Positions 52,965-62,373 of a stretch of 64,000 nucleotides of DNA are shown piece after piece. Positions within the stretch are counted from its first letter, which is position 1. Each line of letters begins with the position of its first letter. Origin of the DNA: UBA5486 sp036744795. Lineage in GTDB: Bacteria; Bacillota; UBA4882; UBA10575. The translations under genes and the position numbers were made by a program. The stretch spans positions 1 to 64,000 of the forward strand of contig DAIOHK010000007.1 of NCBI GenBank assembly GCA_036744795.1. Reading direction: 5' to 3'. The notes under the pieces are model-generated. The model was not told where the DNA came from. It was given only the letters and a program-made list of their open reading frames with translations, and made no database searches.

Positions 52965-53385
52965 TTTTAAAACCTCCTTTTTTTAGTTTTAACATTAGGA
53001 AGATTTACATAATACCTTAAAAATGCTTGACTCTTGACTTTAGAATATTAGTATTCGTTGGTTTTATTTTCAAATCAATCAAACAGGTAATCTCTTAACA
53101 TTATTAACAGTCTCTAATACTTATATAAAAGATACTATATAGATCAATATAATAGTCGCCGTAATAGTAGTAATGTAAAAACTGTGGATATCTTTTAAAA
53201 CCCTAATGGAACAAGTATTAGGTCGAAAGAATAGTTTGTGGATTAAATACGTCTTTATTAACATATCCATACAATTCACAGGATGAGTATAAATTGTGAA
53301 TAACCTATCCACAATTTATACTCAGGTTGTACCCAAGTTAGACACAGAGATGCATTAATAAATTAAGAGTGTTTTTTCTACTTCT
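52965..53385. other. oriC: Origin region, dnaA-dnaN side (oriC part with DnaA-trio-like tract)
   Basis: DnaA-box-like 9-mers: TGTGGATAT (53183-53191), TGTGGATTA (53237-53245), TGTGAATAA (53295-53303) and CTATCCACA (53305-53313). Read on the minus strand, the first box is followed after 7 bases by ATTACTACTATTA (plus 53162-53174), which resembles the DnaA-trio repeats that direct unwinding in B. subtilis, then by AT-rich sequence toward dnaN. A perfect 14-bp inverted repeat (53285-53298 with 53310-53323) surrounds the last two boxes. No gene is present. Confidence 0.75.
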
Positions 53386-54732
53386 TTACTGATTTATTTT
53401 TTGTACAAGTTCTCTTATTGTTTGGTTGGTCTTAGGTTCTGAGGTCATAAACTCTTTTACGCGGTTACAGGCGTGGATTACAGTGGTATGATCCTTTCCT
53501 CCAAACTCATCACCAATTTTAGGAAGGGAAGCATCAGTCAACTCTCGACATAGATACATAGCAATTTGGCGAGGAAGAGTAATATTTTGAGTACGTCTTT
53601 TCGATTTTAAATCATCGGTTGAAATTTGAAAATAATCAGCCACAATTTGCTGAATTAATGGTATCGTAATTTTTTGCGTTTGTTGAGTGGATACAACATC
53701 TTTTAATACTTCATTTGCTAGTTCCATAGTTATTTCCTGGTTGGTTAAAGATGCATACGCTATTACTCTAATTAAAGCCCCTTCTAATTCACGAATATTG
53801 GAATTAATAAGATCAGCGATATAGGTAATCACATTATTAGGAAGTTTCCATCCTTCAGTAACAGCTTTTTTTCTGAGAATCGCTATTCTTGTTTCTAAGT
53901 CTGGAGCTTGTATATCTGTAATTAAACCCCATTCAAATCTTGAACGGAGACGGTCTTCTAAAGTTGGGATATCCCTAGGGGGTCGATCACTAGAGATTAC
54001 AATCTGTTTGCTAGCTTCGTGTAAAGCATTAAAAGTATGGAAAAATTCTTCTTGGGTACTTTCTTTACCGGCAAGAAACTGAATATCATCAATAAGTAAC
54101 AGATCAACTGTACGGTATTTACCTCTAAAACTAGGAGTTGTATTATTACGGATGGCATTAATTAATTCATTGGTAAATTTCTCCGAAGAAACATAGACTA
54201 CTTTAAAGTGTGGACTATGTTGAACAACAAAATGTCCGATCGCTTGCATTAAATGGGTTTTTCCCAGACCAACACCACCATATATAAATAAAGGATTATA
54301 GGCATGAGCCGGAGATTCTGCTACTGCTAATGATGCAGCATGGGCAAAACGGTTACTTTCACCAACAACGAAAGATTCAAAAGTATACTTTGGATTAAGA
54401 TTAAGATTTTGATTTACTTCGTCAACACCAAGGTTATTTATTTGAGGAGTAAAGGAAGGCTGTTCCTGTGAAGAATTATTATTAATAATAATAAATTTTA
54501 AGTTTACCTCTAAGGCAAGATATTCTTTTAGGGTTGAGAGAATAAGTGAAGCATATCGGCTTTCCAATAGATCCCTGGCGAATTCATTAGGAACTTCAAT
54601 AAATAAAGTGTTATTCTCTATCTTAAGTGGCTTTGTTGGCTTAAGCCATGTTTCATAACTTGGCTTTGTCATTTGAGGTTCGACATCTTTTTGAACCTTT
54701 TCCCAAATTACCTCTAGTTCCTCGATGTTCAT
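53386..54732 (-). CDS. dnaA: Chromosomal replication initiator protein DnaA
   Basis: Origin-binding AAA+ ATPase, 448 residues. Domain I is at about 1-80, a short linker rich in Asn and Gln at 85-115, Walker A GGVGLGKTH (152-160), Walker B LLIDDIQFL, and the DNA-binding signature DHTTVIHACNRV near the C-terminus. The ATG is preceded by AAAGGTGG. DnaA boxes on both sides of the gene suggest autoregulation. Confidence 0.98.
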   Translation of the reverse strand: MNIEELEVIWEKVQKDVEPQMTKPSYETWLKPTKPLKIENNTLFIEVPNEFARDLLESRYASLILSTLKEYLALEVNLKFIIINNNSSQEQPSFTPQINNLGVDEVNQNLNLNPKYTFESFVVGESNRFAHAASLAVAESPAHAYNPLFIYGGVGLGKTHLMQAIGHFVVQHSPHFKVVYVSSEKFTNELINAIRNNTTPSFRGKYRTVDLLLIDDIQFLAGKESTQEEFFHTFNALHEASKQIVISSDRPPRDIPTLEDRLRSRFEWGLITDIQAPDLETRIAILRKKAVTEGWKLPNNVITYIADLINSNIRELEGALIRVIAYASLTNQEITMELANEVLKDVVSTQQTQKITIPLIQQIVADYFQISTDDLKSKRRTQNITLPRQIAMYLCRELTDASLPKIGDEFGGKDHTTVIHACNRVKEFMTSEPKTNQTIRELVQKINQ

Positions 54733-55162
54733 TTACTTTCCACCTTTCAAACAGTTTAAAAAGAAAAAAATAAAATAGAAACAGAAATTAATATTACAAA
54801 AAGTAAATCTATTTGCAAAATAACAATTCACATTCTGTGAATAAGTTGTGGATAACTTGAGGATAAAAAAGAAGAAATAAAGAATCATCACGATTTGAGT
54901 TGTTTTTACAAAAAATGCTAAAAAAATAACGGATAGGCTTCATTAAAGGAAAAGCTCGGTTTTAATAGTTATCAACAATATCCACAGTTTTTTCCGATAA
55001 ATTGTGGATAATTCATAACGCGAAGTCTATAATACCAGATTCTTTCTTATTTGACAATTCCACTTTTACGCCGTAAATATTGAAAAAACTAGAATAAGGT
55101 AATACTTTACTTCCGAAATCCACCGAAATGATAGAAATGTGGATAACTTTTCAGAAGAAATA
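54733..55162. other. oriC: Origin region, dnaA-rpmH side (DnaA-box cluster)
   Basis: Perfect or near-perfect DnaA boxes: TGTGAATAA (54836-54844), TGTGGATAA (54847-54855), TTATCAACA (54969-54977), ATATCCACA (54978-54986), TGTGGATAA (55003-55011) and TGTGGATAA (55138-55146). The segment 54750-54830 is very AT-rich. Strands diverge here: dnaA leftward, rpmH rightward. This is the expected position of the origin in Firmicutes. Confidence 0.85.
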
Positions 55163-55191
55163 TTGACAACCGATTAAGGGCTAATTATAAT
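55163..55191 (+). promoter_or_regulatory. Sigma-A promoter of rpmH-rnpA-yidD
   Basis: TTGACA (55163-55168) and TATAAT (55186-55191) with a 17-base spacer, a perfect consensus, 38 bases before the rpmH start and 16 bases after the last DnaA box. Confidence 0.85.
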
Positions 55192-55229
55192 AAACTAGAA
55201 TGTAAGTAGCCCGAAGCGAGGTGATAATA

Positions 55230-55364
55230 GTGAAAAGAACATTTCAACCTAAAAAAACGAAGAGGAACAGAAAGATTGGTTTTCTAGTAAGAATGTCCAC
55301 CCGTAGTGGGCGGAAGACGATTAATAGGCGGCGAGCAAAAGGAAGAAAGAGTTTAACTTCTTAA
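55230..55364 (+). CDS. rpmH: 50S ribosomal protein L34
   Basis: A 44-residue, highly basic ribosomal protein with the invariant KRTFQPKKTKRNRK start and the RMSTRSGRKTINRRRAKGRK core. The start is GTG at 55230, after GAGGTGAT. rnpA begins one base after the stop, the standard pairing. Confidence 0.97.
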   Translation: MKRTFQPKKTKRNRKIGFLVRMSTRSGRKTINRRRAKGRKSLTS

Positions 55365-55365
55365 A

Positions 55366-55710
55366 ATGAAAAAGATTGATACCTTAAAAAAAAGCTGGGA
55401 ATTCCAGGAAATATTTTCCAAAGGGCATTCCCATCTTAATAAATATTTTGTGCTTTATGTATTACCATTACCACCTGAAAAGAAAGATCAGCTTAAGGTG
55501 GGTTTTTGTGTTGGTAAAAAATTAGGGCATGCTGTTCAGCGTAATAAGATTAGAAGACGGATTAAAAACGTTTTCTTATCTTTTGAGCATGAGGTTTTAA
55601 GAGGGTTCGCCATTATTATTATTGCCCGTGGGAAAGCACGAGAGGTAGATTTTTCTATGCTCTTCACTGCACTAAAAGAAGTTTTTGTTAAAGCTAAAAT
55701 AGTTAAATGA
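55366..55710 (+). CDS. rnpA: Ribonuclease P protein component
   Basis: Protein subunit of RNase P for tRNA 5' maturation, 114 residues. The N-terminal KKSWEFQEIFSKG and the RNA-binding motif RNKIRRRIKNVF are diagnostic. It overlaps yidD by 4 bases. Confidence 0.95.
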   Translation: MKKIDTLKKSWEFQEIFSKGHSHLNKYFVLYVLPLPPEKKDQLKVGFCVGKKLGHAVQRNKIRRRIKNVFLSFEHEVLRGFAIIIIARGKAREVDFSMLFTALKEVFVKAKIVK

Positions 55711-55952
55711 AAAGACTAATTATTGGTTTAATCCATTTCTACCAGAAATATTTTTCCCCGCTAAAACCAACAATATATAGATGCTGTTATTATCCAAGTT
55801 GTTCTCAGTATACTTTAGAAGCTGTGGAAAGATTTGGTTTAAAAGGTATTGTTTTGGGTGTAAAAAGGGTGCTTTCTTGCCATCCTTGGAGTGCAGGCGG
55901 GTATGAACCTGTTCCAAAACAATGGCCTGGATGGGGAAAGATTATGCACTGA
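55707..55952 (+). CDS. yidD: Membrane protein insertion efficiency factor
   Basis: An 81-residue amphipathic protein that assists YidC. The CCYYPSCSQYTLEAVERFG core and GVKRVLSCHPWSAGGYEPVP end are typical. Coupled to rnpA by an ATGA overlap. A terminator follows, so yidC has its own start of transcription, although I could not define its promoter. Confidence 0.94.
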   Translation: MKRLIIGLIHFYQKYFSPLKPTIYRCCYYPSCSQYTLEAVERFGLKGIVLGVKRVLSCHPWSAGGYEPVPKQWPGWGKIMH

Positions 55953-55978
55953 AAAAAGGGGCTAAGCCCCTTTTTTTA
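55952..55978 (+). terminator. Intrinsic terminator after yidD
   Basis: GGGGC (55958-55962) and GCCCC (55966-55970) with A and T tracts outside extend the stem, followed by seven T. Confidence 0.85.
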
Positions 55979-56137
55979 TAGAAGATAATATTTTATGGAA
56001 CTTGTGAAAAAATACGGAAGAGGAATTTTATAGATTACAGAGAATAAGTCTTTAATATTTTAAGGATAAAAAATAGTGATGTAAATATTTTTGCAAAAAG
56101 TTTAAAAATCCTTTTGAAAGGTGTGGAGTAAAAGCTA

Positions 56138-56809
56138 ATGATCAATGCCTTATCCGGGATGATGGCCAATGTTTTAAAGTTTTTTTATAATACTTTGGGA
56201 GTTGGATGGGGACTAGCAATAATTTTATTAACAGTTTTAGTTAAAACCATTCTTTTCCCTTTCACCCTTAGCCAAATCCGTTCAATGGAAGGGATGAAAA
56301 AAGTACAGCCTTTAATAAAGGAAATCCAGGAGAAATATAAGAAAAACCCTGAAGAACAGCAGCGGAAAATGATGGAAATATACCAAAAAAACAAAGTTAA
56401 TCCATTAGGGGGATGTTTACCATTACTTTTGCAGCTACCGTTTTTATGGGCGCTTTTTGGTCTTTTAAATAATCCTGGAAAATTTGATATTGATTTTACC
56501 AATGCGATATTTCTAACAATGGATCTTACTAGAAACAAGTATTTAGTTTTGGGAATTATATCCGGGATTACTTCATTTCTTCAGCAAAAAATGACTGCTG
56601 TTGATAATAATGATCCTTCACAATCAACTTTTATGTATTTTATGCCGATCTTTTTTGGTTATATAACTTATACGCTAAAAGCAGGGGTTGGACTTTATTG
56701 GGTTGCCAGTACAATACTTGGTATTCTACAACAGTGGGCGATCACTACATTTTTTATTCGCCAAGATCCTACAGTTACGGAAGTTGAGAATGGAAAGGGA
56801 AACGAGTAA
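56138..56809 (+). CDS. yidC: YidC/Oxa1 membrane protein insertase
   Basis: Membrane insertase of the short Gram-positive type, 223 residues with five membrane helices. The hydrophilic groove Arg is in the LSQIRSMEGMKK stretch, and the PLGGCLPLLLQLPFLWALF segment is typical. It has no lipoprotein signal Cys at the N-terminus, unlike many Bacillus SpoIIIJ/YidC proteins. The neighbours yidD and jag are the usual ones. Confidence 0.95.
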   Translation: MINALSGMMANVLKFFYNTLGVGWGLAIILLTVLVKTILFPFTLSQIRSMEGMKKVQPLIKEIQEKYKKNPEEQQRKMMEIYQKNKVNPLGGCLPLLLQLPFLWALFGLLNNPGKFDIDFTNAIFLTMDLTRNKYLVLGIISGITSFLQQKMTAVDNNDPSQSTFMYFMPIFFGYITYTLKAGVGLYWVASTILGILQQWAITTFFIRQDPTVTEVENGKGNE

Positions 56810-56885
56810 AAATCATCTGTACCTTAAATCAATGATTATTAAAATAAGCAGTACTCTGGAAGGCTTCTAAAAGGAGGTTTTACTA

Positions 56886-57509
56886 GTGAAATCGGTTGAA
56901 GTAGTGGCCAAGACCAGAGAAGAAGCCCTTGAAACTGCTCTCAAGGAACTTAATGTGGATGAGAGCCAAGTTAAGGTAGAAGTCTTGGAAGAATCATCAA
57001 GTAAAGGTTTGTTAAGCTTTTTAAATGTAAGTAAAATTAAGTTGCGTGTTTCCATTAAAGAAGATATTACAGAAAAGGCCACAAGATTTTTACGAGAGAT
57101 CCTTGTTTGCATGGGAATTCCTGCTCAAGTGGAAGTCTTTAAACGCCCAGGATATATAAATCTTAATATTAATGGAGATAATATGGGAAGATTGATCGGA
57201 CGCCATGGTAAAACTTTAAATGCATTGCAGTATTTAGTAAACATTGCTGTTCATAAAGATAATGAGGAATCAGAAAGAATTATTATTGATGCTGCCGGAT
57301 ACCGAAGAAGAAGAGAGGAAAACCTCGAGCGGCTAGCTCTTTCTATTGCTGACCGGGTAAAAAGAAAAGGTAGGAAAGAATTTCTTTATCCGATGCCTCC
57401 CCAAGAAAGAAGAATTGTCCATTTAATATTACAAGATTACAATGGGGTTATTACCTACAGTGAAGGAGAAGACCCGCGCCGACGGGTCGTTATCTCTCCA
57501 GAGAAGTAG
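56886..57509 (+). CDS. jag: Jag/KhpB RNA-binding protein
   Basis: A 207-residue protein with three parts: Jag-N (about 1-55, AKTREEALETALKELN), a KH domain (about 75-150, LIGRHGKTLNALQYL) and an R3H domain (about 150-205). In Firmicutes KhpB binds RNA and affects cell division and elongation. The start is GTG at 56886 after AAAAGGAGG. Confidence 0.94.
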   Translation: MKSVEVVAKTREEALETALKELNVDESQVKVEVLEESSSKGLLSFLNVSKIKLRVSIKEDITEKATRFLREILVCMGIPAQVEVFKRPGYINLNINGDNMGRLIGRHGKTLNALQYLVNIAVHKDNEESERIIIDAAGYRRRREENLERLALSIADRVKRKGRKEFLYPMPPQERRIVHLILQDYNGVITYSEGEDPRRRVVISPEK

Positions 57510-57525
57510 TTGTGAATAGAAGACA

Positions 57526-57553
57526 AAACGTGCCTGGTGGCACGTATTGTTTT
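57526..57553 (+). terminator. Probable terminator between jag and mnmE
   Basis: ACGTGCC (57528-57534) and GGCACGT (57539-57545) pair around TGGT, followed by ATTGTTTTT. Confidence 0.65.
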
Positions 57554-57594
57554 TAGAGGGTGAATCATAAAGAATATTTTGTAGGGTGTAAAAA

Positions 57595-58977
57595 ATGAAA
57601 AATACCGATACAATAACTGCCATCTCTACTCCGCAGGGTGAAGGTGGGATTGGGATTATCCGCATAAGTGGGGAAGAGGCGATCAATATTGGCAACCAGA
57701 TTCTCCGTCATCTTTCTGGAAAGAAAATTACAACCTGGCCGGAAAGACAGGTCCGTTTAGGATTAGCAGTTTTCCCAGATGGGAGTGTAATTGATGAAGT
57801 AATATATTTTCTCTTTAAGAACAACCGGAGTTATACAGGTGAGGATGTACTGGAAATTCAAGGCCACGGAGGAATACAGAATCTTAAAAAAATACTAAAT
57901 TCTACCCTTAAGGCGGGTGCTCGTTTGGCAGAACCAGGTGAATTTACAAAACGGGCTTATTTGAACGGGCGTATAGATTTGGCTCAAGCGGAAGCTGTAA
58001 TCGATTTAATAAGGTCACGTACAGATTTAGCTCATAAAGCTGCTTTAACACAGTTAAGAGGAGATTTGTCTACTGTAATTAAAGAGCAAGAAAAGAAGCT
58101 AATGGAAATTTTAGTGCCACTTGAGGCTGCCTTAGATTTCCCCGAGGATGAAATTCCGGATCTTCAACGTGAAGAAGCATTGAAAATTGTTGAAGGTGCT
58201 ATTTATAAAATTAATGAATTACTGGAAAATGCGGATCAAGGAATGATTCTTCGTGATTCGGCTACTGTGGTTTTGGCCGGCCGGCCAAATGTTGGTAAAT
58301 CAAGTTTACTAAATAGCCTTCTTGGGGAAGAGAGAGCGATTGTGACACCTATTCCCGGAACAACAAGGGATTTTGTTTCTGAAGCTATTGATCTAAATGG
58401 TGTTCCTGTCCGCCTAATCGATACAGCAGGAATAAGGGAGATCGAAGATCTCATAGAAAAAGCCGGAGTAGAGCGAGCTTGGGAGATAATCAAGCAGGCT
58501 GATTTAATCCTAGTAATATTTGATTCAGCATTGGGGATTACGCCGGAAGATTATCAAATGATCGATAAAATTAAAGAAAGAGATCTGGTTATAATTCTTA
58601 ATAAAACTGACTTGCCAGCTCAAATTTCCCTTAAGGAAATAAAAAAGGAATTTCCTCAGAAAAACATTTTATCAGTCTCTGCCCTTACTGGAGCAGGGAT
58701 AAGAGAGTTAAAAAGTTTTATTAGAGAGAAATTAATCGGTACCAATATTTCTGAAGAACATCCTTTTTTGGTTACAAGATTGCGCCATAAAGAGGCTTTG
58801 GAAGAAGCCTGTAATTATTTACGCTTTACAGCGGAAGGAATTACCAGTCATTTAAGTGAGGATTTAATTGCTGTAGACTTACGGGCTGCTTTGGAGGCAT
58901 TAGGTCAAATTACCGGACGATCTGTTTCCGAAGAAGTAATAAGTCGAATATTTGCACAATTTTGTATTGGGAAATAG
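57595..58977 (+). CDS. mnmE: tRNA modification GTPase MnmE
   Basis: With MnmG it modifies uridine 34 of certain tRNAs. The 460-residue protein has the N-terminal folate-binding domain, the G domain inserted in a helical domain (GRPNVGKSSL near residue 225, DTAG, NKTD) and the C-terminal CIGK motif. mnmG starts 10 bases after its stop. Confidence 0.96.
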   Translation: MKNTDTITAISTPQGEGGIGIIRISGEEAINIGNQILRHLSGKKITTWPERQVRLGLAVFPDGSVIDEVIYFLFKNNRSYTGEDVLEIQGHGGIQNLKKILNSTLKAGARLAEPGEFTKRAYLNGRIDLAQAEAVIDLIRSRTDLAHKAALTQLRGDLSTVIKEQEKKLMEILVPLEAALDFPEDEIPDLQREEALKIVEGAIYKINELLENADQGMILRDSATVVLAGRPNVGKSSLLNSLLGEERAIVTPIPGTTRDFVSEAIDLNGVPVRLIDTAGIREIEDLIEKAGVERAWEIIKQADLILVIFDSALGITPEDYQMIDKIKERDLVIILNKTDLPAQISLKEIKKEFPQKNILSVSALTGAGIRELKSFIREKLIGTNISEEHPFLVTRLRHKEALEEACNYLRFTAEGITSHLSEDLIAVDLRAALEALGQITGRSVSEEVISRIFAQFCIGK

Positions 58978-58987
58978 GGTGAAGCTT

Positions 58988-60850
58988 ATGAAAAAATTTT
59001 ATGATGTAGCAGTAATTGGTGCGGGCCATGCTGGTTGTGAGGCGGCAAATGCCGTTTCTAAAATGGGGTTTGACACTTTATTACTGACACTCAATTTCAA
59101 TAATATTGCTTTTATGCCTTGTAATCCGTCTGTAGGGGGACCGGGCAAAGGAAATTTAGTTAGAGAAGTTGATGCTCTCGGAGGTTTAATTGGAAGGATT
59201 ACTGACCTTGCTCATTTACAGATGCGGGCATTAAATACGCAGAAAGGGCCAGCGGTAAGAGCATTTCGTGCTCAAGCAGATAAACACTTGTATCAGCAAT
59301 TTATGCGGAATTATATAGAAAAGCAACCCTTAATAACCATTAAGCAAGGAAAAGTATCATCTATAAAAAGAATAAAGGATCATTGGTGTTTAACCCTAAA
59401 TACTGGGGTCTGTTATGAAGTTTCGGCTGTGATTATTGCTACCGGGACTTTTCTTCGGGGGAAGATTCATATTGGTTTATTTTCTTACTCATCTGGACCA
59501 CAAGGGCAACACCCTTCTATTTCACTCGCAGAAAGCCTGGAAGCTCAGGGAGTGAGATTTAAACGTTTTAAAACAGGGACTTCGGCTAGGGTAAGAAAAC
59601 GATCTTTAGATTTTTCCAAAATGATTGAGCAACCGGGTGACTGGTTACCACATGGATTTTCTTATTGGTTACCTTGGGAACCTAGAGAACCTGTCTCCTG
59701 CTGGCTTACATATACTAATGAAAAGACCCATGAGATTATCCGAAACAACCTGGATGTTGCACCAATGTATTGTGGAGAGATAAAAGGGATCGGTACTCGG
59801 TACTGCCCGGCTATTGAAGGTAAGGTGGTCAATTTTCCGCATAAAGATAAACATCAGGTATTTATTGAACCTGAGGGTCTAAATACCGATGAAATGTACA
59901 TTGCCGGTCTTTCCAGCAGTCTGCCTGAAGAGATACAGGATCAGTTTATGCGGACAGTACCGGGATTAGAGAACGTAGAAATTGTCCGTCCTGGTTATGC
60001 CATTGAGTATGATGTTATTTCTCCGGATCAATTATTGACTTCTCTTCAAATACGAGATTGGCCAGGAATATTTTGTGCCGGTCAGATCAACGGAACATCA
60101 GGTTATGAAGAGGCTGCTGCTCAAGGTATAATAGCTGGGATAAATGCGGGCTTACATTTACGTGGCGAAGAGCCTTTTGTATTAAAGCGAAATGAGGCTT
60201 ATATTGGCGTATTGATCGATGATTTAATTACTAAAGAAAATAATGAGCCTTATCGAGTAATGACCTCTCGGGCTGAATTCCGTCTTTCTTTAAGGCAGGA
60301 AAATGCAGATCTTAGATTGACTGATTATGGTTATAAATTTAACCTCATCTCTGAATCAGATTATCAGTCTTTCAGAAAAAAGAGAGAGAGAATTCAAGAA
60401 AAACTCCAATTTTTAGAAGAAAGCTATCTTTCACCAGGTTCTGAGGAGGCTGAAATTATACAGGCAAAAACCGGGCTTGAAATTCAACAAACAAAAAACC
60501 TAAAACAGTTATTAAAAAGACCGGAAATTAACTATGCAATAATTAGGAAAGCCTTTAATAAAAATGAAGATGAACTAACTAATGAGGATGAAGTAATAGA
60601 AAACCTAATAAAGTATGAAGGCTATTTAGAAAGAGAAGCCAAAATGGCAGAACGCCTACAGAAAACAGAAGGCAAAAAAATACCAGTAGATTTTGATTAT
60701 TCGCGGGTACCAAATCTTTCTTTTGAAGCTAGAGAGAAACTAATGAAATACCGTCCAGAAACCTTTGGGCAAGCCGGACGCATTAGTGGGATCAGTCCTG
60801 CTGATTTAAGCGCTTTGTTAATTTGGATGACAAGGAGTAGAAAGAAATGA
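58988..60850 (+). CDS. mnmG: tRNA uridine 34 carboxymethylaminomethyl modification enzyme MnmG
   Basis: FAD enzyme and partner of MnmE, 620 residues. The FAD-binding motif GAGHAGCEAA is at residues 11-20, CNPSVGGPGKG and the GTSGYEEAAAQG stretch follow. I start at ATG 58988; a longer frame starting at 58952 overlaps mnmE and adds residues unlike the family. It overlaps rsmG by 4 bases. Confidence 0.96.
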   Translation: MKKFYDVAVIGAGHAGCEAANAVSKMGFDTLLLTLNFNNIAFMPCNPSVGGPGKGNLVREVDALGGLIGRITDLAHLQMRALNTQKGPAVRAFRAQADKHLYQQFMRNYIEKQPLITIKQGKVSSIKRIKDHWCLTLNTGVCYEVSAVIIATGTFLRGKIHIGLFSYSSGPQGQHPSISLAESLEAQGVRFKRFKTGTSARVRKRSLDFSKMIEQPGDWLPHGFSYWLPWEPREPVSCWLTYTNEKTHEIIRNNLDVAPMYCGEIKGIGTRYCPAIEGKVVNFPHKDKHQVFIEPEGLNTDEMYIAGLSSSLPEEIQDQFMRTVPGLENVEIVRPGYAIEYDVISPDQLLTSLQIRDWPGIFCAGQINGTSGYEEAAAQGIIAGINAGLHLRGEEPFVLKRNEAYIGVLIDDLITKENNEPYRVMTSRAEFRLSLRQENADLRLTDYGYKFNLISESDYQSFRKKRERIQEKLQFLEESYLSPGSEEAEIIQAKTGLEIQQTKNLKQLLKRPEINYAIIRKAFNKNEDELTNEDEVIENLIKYEGYLEREAKMAERLQKTEGKKIPVDFDYSRVPNLSFEAREKLMKYRPETFGQAGRISGISPADLSALLIWMTRSRKK

Positions 60851-61569
60851 ACTCCAAATATCAGATACTCCGGGAACATCTAAGTTTTTTCTCTTCTTTA
60901 CAACAAGAGTCTTTAGAAAAAATATATTTTTTTCTTGAAATTGTTTTAGAAGCAAACAAGCAAACAAATTTGACTTCCATTACTGACTGGGAAGAGGCAG
61001 TTATTAAACACCTTTTTGATTCTCTAGCGATACTGAAGACCAACTGGTGTAAAGACAGAGCAATAGTATTAGATATTGGTTCCGGAGCAGGTTTCCCGGG
61101 GATTCCATTAGCCATAGCTTATCCGGAAAAAGAGATTCATTTATTAGAATCTATTAAGAAAAAAACAGAGTTTTTAATAGCAGCTAAAAAACACCTCGAA
61201 CTGGATAACCTTGTTATTCATAAAGAAAGAGCGGAAGTTTTAGCTCGCAAGCCAGAATATAGAGAAAAGTATCCTTTGGTAATAGCACGTGCTGTTGCAG
61301 AACTGCCAATCATTCTAGAACTTGCGGTACCTTTCTGCTCCCAGAACAAGGGATTATTTGCAGCTTATAAAGGACCACAATACAAAGAAGAGATCGAAAG
61401 ATCTAAAACCGCCCAAAAACTATTAGGGGTAGAATACTCAAATGATTACCACTATGAGCTTCCGTTAAATTTAGGTGAAAGAAGATTGTTAAGCTTTATT
61501 AAAACACAAGCCACATCTAACAAATACCCTCGCAGGACAGGAATCCCAGCAAAACGTCCGCTAATTTAA
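60847..61569 (+). CDS. rsmG: 16S rRNA G527 N7-methyltransferase
   Basis: SAM-dependent methyltransferase, 240 residues; loss is linked to streptomycin resistance in other bacteria. The SAM motif VLDIGSGAGFPGIPLA and the C-terminal YPRRTGIPAKRPL are diagnostic. Coupled to mnmG by an ATGA overlap. Confidence 0.96.
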   Translation: MNSKYQILREHLSFFSSLQQESLEKIYFFLEIVLEANKQTNLTSITDWEEAVIKHLFDSLAILKTNWCKDRAIVLDIGSGAGFPGIPLAIAYPEKEIHLLESIKKKTEFLIAAKKHLELDNLVIHKERAEVLARKPEYREKYPLVIARAVAELPIILELAVPFCSQNKGLFAAYKGPQYKEEIERSKTAQKLLGVEYSNDYHYELPLNLGERRLLSFIKTQATSNKYPRRTGIPAKRPLI

Positions 61570-61573
61570 AATT

Positions 61574-61589
61574 TGTTTCACGTGAAACA
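61574..61589. promoter_or_regulatory. parS: parS centromere site
   Basis: Perfect TGTTTCACGTGAAACA, the ParB (Spo0J) binding sequence, 4 bases after the rsmG stop. Confidence 0.95.
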
Positions 61590-61611
61590 TTAAATTGTGA
61601 CATTGTGTTTT

Positions 61612-61650
61612 TTAAAAAACCAACATTTAGCTTCTAGTGTTGGTTTTTTT
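61612..61650. terminator. Intrinsic terminator after rsmG
   Basis: AAAAAACCAACA (61614-61625) pairs perfectly with TGTTGGTTTTTT (61638-61649), 12-base loop. Confidence 0.85.
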
Positions 61651-61746
61651 ATTATAAAGACATTAGTTAACAAATTATTACTAGTCACTCGGTCATTTGA
61701 TAAATAATAGCCTTCTTCGGCTAAGTAAAAATAAGCTGGTGAGGTG

Positions 61747-61806
61747 ACAAGTTAATCTTTACCCACAGCATTATGAAGTAATTCTAATAAAGACGGATGA
61801 ATCGAC
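61747..61806 (+). repeat. Dispersed repeat family 3, single unit near parA
   Basis: Aligns with the minus strand of 20452-20516 from ACAAGT to ATCGAC. The inner hairpin is ATTAT-GAA-GTAAT (61770-61782): the pair next to the loop is T-G where the 20-kb unit has C-G. It is followed by two further hairpins, ACTC/GAGT and CCCCAGC/GCTGGGG (near 61833-61849). Confidence 0.7.
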
Positions 61807-61883
61807 ACTCTGCGGAGTATTTTCTAGGTAGTCGCCCACCCCAGCTTTGCTGGGGCAAGCGATAGGATGAAAATACAATTTAA

Positions 61884-61967
61884 GTTATAATTTCCGCCAG
61901 GTCAGAAGTTGTTTCTTGGTTCACGTGAATTTCTTCAAGCATTCTAAAGTTCAGCTCCGGCTGAAAT
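61884..61967 (-). repeat. Dispersed repeat family 2, copy 2
   Basis: Reverse-strand copy of 16681-16764 with 7 differences in 84 bases. The first hairpin becomes TTCAGC and GCTGAA, changing a G-T pair into a G-C pair. The rest of the 804-base gap between rsmG and parA (61970-62373) shows no gene and no further repeat that I can support. Confidence 0.85.
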
Positions 61968-62373
61968 CGGATTGTTATTCTCACCAGCTACCTTTTATAT
62001 TGCGAAGCGATTAAATATTTAAGCCAGGAGAATTGACAAAAAATAACGCTTAATAGTTAATAACGAATGAAGCAGCTCGCTATCTCTCTATTGATCGGAC
62101 AAATTGCTGACTTTACTTTACCAAGAATACTAATGATCGAAATAATTATTTTAAGGCTAAAATAATAGTTTAGAATTTTTTATATCTGTGATGCTATTTT
62201 CTTATCAACTAAATTAAAGCTCTGCTTGGTGGAAGGACGCTTTTTAAATAAATTGATTTAACTTTGATTCAGGAAAACTAATTACTTATTTAAAAAGGCA
62301 GGAAGTTTAATCCTGACTCGCGAAGTTATTTAAAGCTTTTTTTCATGTTTAAAAAATAAGGAGGGAAGGAAAC

